Below are positions 59,298 through 64,000 of a stretch of 64,000 nucleotides of DNA, in pieces. How positions within the stretch are numbered: the stretch's first letter is position 1; each line of letters opens with the position of its first letter. This DNA is from an uncultured bacterium (GTDB taxonomy: Bacteria; Cyanobacteriota; Vampirovibrionia; Gastranaerophilales; Gastranaerophilaceae). The notes beneath the pieces are model-generated. The model was not told the origin of the DNA and made no database searches. It was given only the letters and a program-made list of their open reading frames with translations. Location: positions 62,474 to 126,473 of the forward strand of contig CASEDF010000003.1 in NCBI GenBank assembly GCA_949286705.1, in the 5' to 3' direction. The position numbers were made by a program, and so were the translations under genes.

Positions 59298-61805
59298 TTC
59301 TGCCGGAATTTCTTCCTTAACTTCTTCTTTGGCTTTTGATTTACGTTTTGTCCCGCCTTTTTCAAACGCGATTTTGCCGTCGTTCAGAACAATTCTTACG
59401 GTATCGCCGTTTGCGTATTTTCCGGAGAGAATTTCTTCGGCGAGCTCATCTTCAATTTTACGCTGAATCAATCTTCTCAACGGTCTTGCGCCGTAAGCTT
59501 CGGAGTAACCGTTTTCAGCAAGGTGGTCTTTAACTTCATCAGTAACCTCAACCGACAATTCGCGTTCCTGCAAGCGTTTGAACAAATCTTTAAGCATTAA
59601 ATCAACAATCTGTCTGATTTCCTCTTTGCTGAGGTGAGAGAAGACTATTGTTTCATCAATACGGTTCAAGAATTCCGGTCTGAAGGCTTTTTTCATTTCT
59701 TCGGTAACGGTTTCTTTGAGTTTTTCGTATTTATCTTTAGATTCGTCCTCGCCTGTTGTAAAGCCGAGTTTAGCCGTATTTGTAATCATGCTTGCGCCGA
59801 CGTTTGACGTCATGATAATAATTGTATTTTTGAAATTGATATGGCGTCCTTTGGAATCCGTCAGGCGGCCGTCATCAAGGATTTGAAGCATAATATTAAA
59901 TACATCCGGATGAGCTTTTTCAATTTCGTCAAAAAGCACAACTGAATAAGGCTTTTTACGGATTAATTCGGTTAAATGCCCGCCGTCATCATAGCCCACG
60001 TAGCCCGGAGGAGAGCCGATAAGTTTTGCGGTTGAATGTTTTTCCATAAATTCTGACATATCAACCCTTATCATGTTATCTTCAGAGCCGAAAACAGCTT
60101 CAGCCAGCGCTTTTGCAAGTTCTGTTTTACCGACGCCTGTCGGACCGCAGAAGATAAAGCTTCCGATGGGTCTGTTGGGTGATTTCAAGCCGACACGCGC
60201 GCGGCGGATTGCTTTTGAAATGGCCACAACAGCATCGTTTTGCCCGATAACACGTGCGTGGAGAGTTTCTTCAAGCTTAAGAAGTCTTTCACTTTCGCCC
60301 TCTGTCAGCTTGGTTACAGGAACACCTGTCATTGTCGCGATAACTTCCGCAACGTTTTCAGCTGTTACGGTCGGTTTATTTGCTTCGTGTTCTTCTTTCC
60401 ATTTTGCGGACATTTCGCGGATTTTGTCTTTCATATCAGCTTCTTCGTCGCGCAATTGAGAAGCTTTTTCAAATTCCTGATTGCGGATTGCGTCTTCTTT
60501 TTCTTTAATCAAAGCGCGCAATTCTTTTTCCATTTCTTTGCCTTCAGGAGAAAGTGTTGAAACTTTCAAACGGACTTTAGAGCTTGCCTCATCAAGAACA
60601 TCAATAGCTTTATCGGGCAAGAATCTGTCCGTAATGTATTTGTTAGACAATTTAACAGCCGCAACGACCGCCTCATCGGAGATTATAAGGTTGTGGTGTT
60701 CTTCATATTTGCCTTTAATACCTTTAATAATTTCAATTGATTCATCCTCGGTCGGCTCGTCAATCATAACGGGCTGGAAACGTCTTTCGAGCGCTGAATC
60801 TTTTTCGACGTATTTTCTGTACTCATCGAGTGTAGTTGCGCCGATAACCTGAATTTCGCCGCGTGAGAGAGCGGGCTTAAGGATATTTGCGGCATCAATT
60901 GCACCTTCAGCGGCACCTGCGCCGATAAGTGTGTGCATTTCGTCGATTACGAGAATAATATTACCTGCCTGTCTGATTTCGTCCATAATCTTTTTAAGAC
61001 GTTCTTCAAATTCGCCGCGGTATTTTGTACCTGCAACCAGAAGTCCCATATCAAGCTGGATAACCTTTTTGCCGTCGAGAATATCAGGGACTTCGGCATT
61101 AACAATTCTTATTGCAAGCCCCTCTGCGACAGCGGTTTTGCCGACACCGGGTTCGCCAATCAAAACAGGGTTATTTTTTGTTCTGCGTGCCAAAATCTGT
61201 ATAACACGTTCAATTTCTTTTTCTCTGCCCACAACAGGGTCAAGTCTTAACTCTTGAGCCGCAAGTGTCAGGTCGCGTCCGAATTCGTCAAGGCTCGGAG
61301 TTTTAGTCTTGCCGGATGAAGACGAACTTGATGATGAACCGGATGAAGATCCGCTTGAAACCTGCGGTTTTGTTTCGCCGAGCATTTTTATAACATTGCT
61401 TCTGATTTTATTCAAATCAACGCCTAAATTTTCCAGAACACGGGCTGCAACGCCTTCGCCTTCTCTTATCAAGCCTAATAAAAGGTGTTCTGTGCCTATA
61501 TAATTATGTCCTAACTGTCTTGCTTCATCCCATGAAAGCTCAAGAACACGTTTTGCACGGGGAGTGAAAGGGATTTCCACCGCAACAAAACCTGAGCCGC
61601 GGCCGATAATTTTTTCGACTTCCGCTCTTGCGTCTTTCAGAGTTACCCCCATAGATTTAAGGGTTTTTGCGGCAACGCCGGTTCCCTCTCCTATAAGTCC
61701 GAGAAGAACCTGCTCCGTGCCGACAAAATTATGACCGAGTCTGCGGGCTTCTTCCTGCGCAAGCATTATGACCTTGATAGCTTTTTCCGTAAAACGTTCA
61801 AACAT
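59295..61805 (-). CDS. clpC: ClpC-type AAA+ unfoldase
   Basis: 836 residues. Two N-domain repeats, then a Ser-rich linker (about 147-165), D1 ([23 protein letters not shown]), a UVR-type coiled coil ([12 protein letters not shown]) and D2 ([12 protein letters not shown]). The partner of ClpP in protein degradation. Promoter TTGAAA-17-TATAAT. ClpP is not in the window. Confidence 0.96.
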   Translation of the reverse strand: MFERFTEKAIKVIMLAQEEARRLGHNFVGTEQVLLGLIGEGTGVAAKTLKSMGVTLKDARAEVEKIIGRGSGFVAVEIPFTPRAKRVLELSWDEARQLGHNYIGTEHLLLGLIREGEGVAARVLENLGVDLNKIRSNVIKMLGETKPQVSSGSSSGSSSSSSSSGKTKTPSLDEFGRDLTLAAQELRLDPVVGREKEIERVIQILARRTKNNPVLIGEPGVGKTAVAEGLAIRIVNAEVPDILDGKKVIQLDMGLLVAGTKYRGEFEERLKKIMDEIRQAGNIILVIDEMHTLIGAGAAEGAIDAANILKPALSRGEIQVIGATTLDEYRKYVEKDSALERRFQPVMIDEPTEDESIEIIKGIKGKYEEHHNLIISDEAVVAAVKLSNKYITDRFLPDKAIDVLDEASSKVRLKVSTLSPEGKEMEKELRALIKEKEDAIRNQEFEKASQLRDEEADMKDKIREMSAKWKEEHEANKPTVTAENVAEVIATMTGVPVTKLTEGESERLLKLEETLHARVIGQNDAVVAISKAIRRARVGLKSPNRPIGSFIFCGPTGVGKTELAKALAEAVFGSEDNMIRVDMSEFMEKHSTAKLIGSPPGYVGYDDGGHLTELIRKKPYSVVLFDEIEKAHPDVFNIMLQILDDGRLTDSKGRHINFKNTIIIMTSNVGASMITNTAKLGFTTGEDESKDKYEKLKETVTEEMKKAFRPEFLNRIDETIVFSHLSKEEIRQIVDLMLKDLFKRLQERELSVEVTDEVKDHLAENGYSEAYGARPLRRLIQRKIEDELAEEILSGKYANGDTVRIVLNDGKIAFEKGGTKRKSKAKEEVKEEIPAE

Positions 61806-61834
61806 TTTTTCTCCTATCTCTTCCTATGTTATAA

Positions 61835-61863
61835 ATTATATATCAAAAACTTTAAACTTTCAA
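61835..61863 (-). promoter_or_regulatory. clpC promoter
   Basis: Minus-strand TTGAAA (61858-61863), 17-bp spacer, TATAAT (61835-61840). No CIRCE or CtsR box is seen. Confidence 0.65.
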
Positions 61864-61900
61864 GTCTAATTCGGAGTTTTACTATCAGGCATGCCCGATT

Positions 61901-62028
61901 AAAGGGAATGAGGGAATAAGTTATTTCTAAAATTAATCTGAACAAATTTTTTCAATATCAACTTTATATAACGCTTATTTACTTCTTAGCGCCTCAGTAT
62001 CTTAGAGCCTTAGTATCTTAGTAACTTT
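61901..62028. repeat. TAAG-octad element, core type A
   Basis: AAAG, TGAG, TAAG at 61901, 61909, 61917; right arm CTTA-type units at 61985, 61993, 62001, 62009, 62017 and 62025, all 8 bp apart. Core with ATTAATCTG and TATATAACG. The 321-bp gap 61806-62126 holds this and the clpC promoter only. Confidence 0.9.
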
Positions 62029-62126
62029 TACACATTTGACTTTTTTAAAAAAATCATTAAATCTCATACAAACAGATGTTTATTACATTTGATTAATCAT
62101 TCATAATGAATGCAAGAAAGTGTAAT

Positions 62127-62624
62127 ATGCCATTCAGATACCGTTTACAAAAAGTTCTGGATTTCCGTATCCGTAAAAAAGAAGAACAATTGCTGGTCGT
62201 ACAAAAAGCACAGCAGGCAGTGTACATAGCAGAAGAAAACATCAGAAAAAACGAGGCGGAAATACAGGCAACAAAAGACGGCCTGAGGAAAGCTGATCCC
62301 ATGATGTTTGAGGCTTATGACAAATACCTCAACCACCTCTGGGAAAAAGCCGAAGAACTTGAACAAATCCGCATACAGGCGCAGGAACAGCTTGATATTG
62401 AAAAAGAAAAGCTGGTAAAGCTTGAACAGGCGGTCAAAGTTCTTGAAAAACACAAAGAGCGGCACAGAGAAATCTATATAGAAGAAGAAAAAGCCGCTGA
62501 ATTAAAACAGTATTCCGAACTCGGGGTCACGAGATTTTTCAGACAAAATCAGGAAAAACTCGAGCAGGAAGAAAAAGAAATCCTTGAAGAATTAAAAAAA
62601 ATAGAGGGCGAAAATGGATATTAG
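62127..62624 (+). CDS. fliJ: FliJ-like flagellar export chaperone
   Basis: 165 residues from ATG 62127. MPFRYRLQKVLDFRIRKKEEQ is the FliJ start; the rest is a long two-helix coiled coil. It assists the flagellar export ATPase, which is not in the window. The ATG at 62106 lacks the conserved start. Overlaps the FliK-like gene by 11 nt. Confidence 0.88.
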   Translation: MPFRYRLQKVLDFRIRKKEEQLLVVQKAQQAVYIAEENIRKNEAEIQATKDGLRKADPMMFEAYDKYLNHLWEKAEELEQIRIQAQEQLDIEKEKLVKLEQAVKVLEKHKERHREIYIEEEKAAELKQYSELGVTRFFRQNQEKLEQEEKEILEELKKIEGENGY

Positions 62625-63444
62625 TTCAACATCATCAGCAACAGTCGCATCAGCGGAAGTAAGCACATCTTCCCGCAGCGAAAAAACATCCAAAAGCAAT
62701 TCTTCATTCAAAGATGAAATGCAAAAAGTATCTGAAGCTGAAAATAAAGAAGCGGAACAGACAGAACAGGATAGTGAACAGAAAACTGATGCTGCCGACA
62801 CAAAAAATGAAGAAAATACTGATAATGATCAGAATCTTACGCTTAAAGGCGAAGCAACAGTGACTGCCGATCAAAATCAACAGATTACCGGATTAAACGG
62901 GCAAAATCCGCAGAACAGCAATATTCAGGCTCTTTTGGATGCAAACATGCAGCTTACGAATTTGACCAGAATGAATAATACTTTTGCGCAGGTAAAGGTT
63001 GATTATTCAACTGTTGAAATGGGTGCGGATGATGCCAAATTTTTCAGCGATCTTGTCCAGAACACGGATAAAACCCTTCAGAACGTGGCAGATACATTAA
63101 ACGGCGGGATAGAGCAAAACGTACAAAAAACAACACAGCATGTAAAAGTTTCGGCTACTCTTATGAATGCATTAAATGAAGCCGTAAAAACCAATCAGCC
63201 GTTCAGAATTAATCTTGACAAAGATGTTTCCATAATTATAAAAGTTGATAAAGACGGTGCGCTTTCCGCAACGTTTATCCCCGGAGATAAAGCTGTTGAA
63301 GAATATTTGAGGCAGAATATTTCCGTGCTGCGCCAGAGATTTGACGAACAGGAACTTTCATACAGAGATTTGTCATATTCGCGGCAAAAACAAAATCAGG
63401 AACAAAATAGAAGAAATAATAATAAGGAGAATGATAATGAATGA
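62614..63444 (+). CDS. FliK-like flagellar hook-length control protein
   Basis: 276 residues. Long Ser/Thr/Asn/Gln-rich disordered N-terminus, then a C-terminal region that resembles the FliK hook-length domain (NLDKDVSIIIKVDKDGALSATF, then LRQNISVLRQRFDEQELSY). Position between FliJ and the hook/rod gene supports this. Overlaps the next gene by 8 nt. Confidence 0.75.
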   Translation: MDISSTSSATVASAEVSTSSRSEKTSKSNSSFKDEMQKVSEAENKEAEQTEQDSEQKTDAADTKNEENTDNDQNLTLKGEATVTADQNQQITGLNGQNPQNSNIQALLDANMQLTNLTRMNNTFAQVKVDYSTVEMGADDAKFFSDLVQNTDKTLQNVADTLNGGIEQNVQKTTQHVKVSATLMNALNEAVKTNQPFRINLDKDVSIIIKVDKDGALSATFIPGDKAVEEYLRQNISVLRQRFDEQELSYRDLSYSRQKQNQEQNRRNNNKENDNE

Positions 63445-64000
63445 TTCATTTATCACGGCACTGAATACGCAGTTTGCGACTAACAACTGGATGGATGTAA
63501 TTGCGGATAACATGACAAACGTTTACACCCCGGGTTTTCGTGAAAAACAGGTGAATTTTAAAACATTTTTGGGCGGTGCTGTCGCAGATGACTACAACAA
63601 AAACCTCGGTCAGGGTAAATCTACTCCCGGTACTGCCGTTGAAAACCTGTTTCTGGAAGGTAAAGGCTTTTTCCTTGTGAAAAATTCCGAAGGCAAAAGT
63701 ATTTATACCCGTCTCGGTGAATTTAAGTTTGACGGCGAAGGCGTTTACCGTGATAAAGACGGAAATACCGTTCAGGGGTATATTTTAAACGACAAAGGCG
63801 AAATTATGCAGGGCACAAAGTCAGTCAGTGCCGATTTATACCAGCAGACAGCCTTAAAAGGCGGTTCTCTGGATATTCCGACGACAAACATAAAAATGTG
63901 GATTGACCCCAATAACGGAAAGTATTTGGGCAAATACGACGACTATGAAATTAAAGGTGACGGCACAATTTACGGAAAGGCTGACGGCGGCAAGCGTATG
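63437..64000 (+). CDS. flagellar hook/basal-body rod family protein (3' end outside window)
   Basis: 188 codons visible, continuing to the right edge. Start FITALNTQFATNNWMDVIADN has the N-terminal Flg_bb_rod pattern, then GKGFFLVKNSEG and YTRLGEFKFDGEGVYRDK, the FlgE/F/G core. FlgE, FlgF or FlgG cannot be separated from this part. AAGGAG lies 7 nt before ATG 63437. Confidence 0.88.
   Translation, partial: MNDSFITALNTQFATNNWMDVIADNMTNVYTPGFREKQVNFKTFLGGAVADDYNKNLGQGKSTPGTAVENLFLEGKGFFLVKNSEGKSIYTRLGEFKFDGEGVYRDKDGNTVQGYILNDKGEIMQGTKSVSADLYQQTALKGGSLDIPTTNIKMWIDPNNGKYLGKYDDYEIKGDGTIYGKADGGKRM

Overview
The window looks like the chromosome of an uncultured, AT-rich, flagellated, Gram-negative anaerobe. 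I infer the non-photosynthetic cyanobacterial lineage Vampirovibrionia/Melainabacteria (Gastranaerophilales-like). Supporting signs are an outer-membrane lipid system (lpxK, separate mlaEF and mlaD), a DUF512 radical-SAM protein of the kind described from cyanobacteria, an electron-bifurcating-type [FeFe] hydrogenase plus rubredoxin, a prepilin, an NAD(P)H-linked hydrogenase operon, flagellar genes (fliJ, fliK, a hook/rod protein) and many lineage-specific proteins. No rRNA is present, so the assignment is inference.

Layout. 1-3858: a lineage-specific protein running off the left edge, then pgpH-ybeY-dgkA. 3859-7302: a prophage-like fragment (late-regulator-like protein, replication protein, small ORFs, S24 repressor with operator, but no integrase or structural genes). 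7439-18058: mazG, two small proteins, an mlaE-mlaF-aminotransferase operon divergent from a padR-like gene followed by the radical-SAM gene, acetolactate synthase, two secreted coiled-coil proteins, rph. 18111-26146: PHP protein, M16 peptidase, then a long co-directional run nanE-ROK kinase-UbiA-lysA-cdaA-yitT. 26252-33846: tRNA-Gly, mscS-rlmH-M49-like protein, a beta-strand-rich protein, folE2, trmH, M24 peptidase and parvulin. 34017-44168: prepilin, GH13-like enzyme, response regulator, tRNA-Ala, tRNA-Leu with a 93-bp repeat array, an MsbA-like exporter, CHAP protein, coaE-rsuA-thioesterase, rubredoxin. 44584-51115: tRNA-Pro, yidC-queA, lytic transglycosylase, mlaD-lpxK-nth. 51336-55471: HydCBA-type hydrogenase. 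55741-64000: tRNA-Lys, XRE regulator, pth, TPR protein, clpC, flagellar genes.

Functional links: CdaA (synthesis) and PgpH (degradation) give a complete c-di-AMP cycle. MlaE/MlaF and MlaD are the core of one lipid transporter but are encoded 36 kb apart. A probable LL-diaminopimelate aminotransferase and LysA belong to the DAP/lysine route.

The most interesting material is intergenic. (1) A hairpin with compensatory stem changes sits at the same D-arm position in partial 5' copies of two different tRNA genes (five 93-bp copies at tRNA-Leu, one at tRNA-Pro). (2) tRNA-Gly, tRNA-Lys and tRNA-Leu are each followed at 180-330 bp by a 16-18 nt duplicate of their own 3' end, with hairpin-rich sequence between. 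(3) A dispersed family of palindromic elements has arms built of TAAG repeated every 8 bp, often next to a small GTCGG-type hairpin. (4) At least seven genes have a -10 box only 6-7 nt before ATG and no evident Shine-Dalgarno sequence, suggesting leaderless mRNAs.
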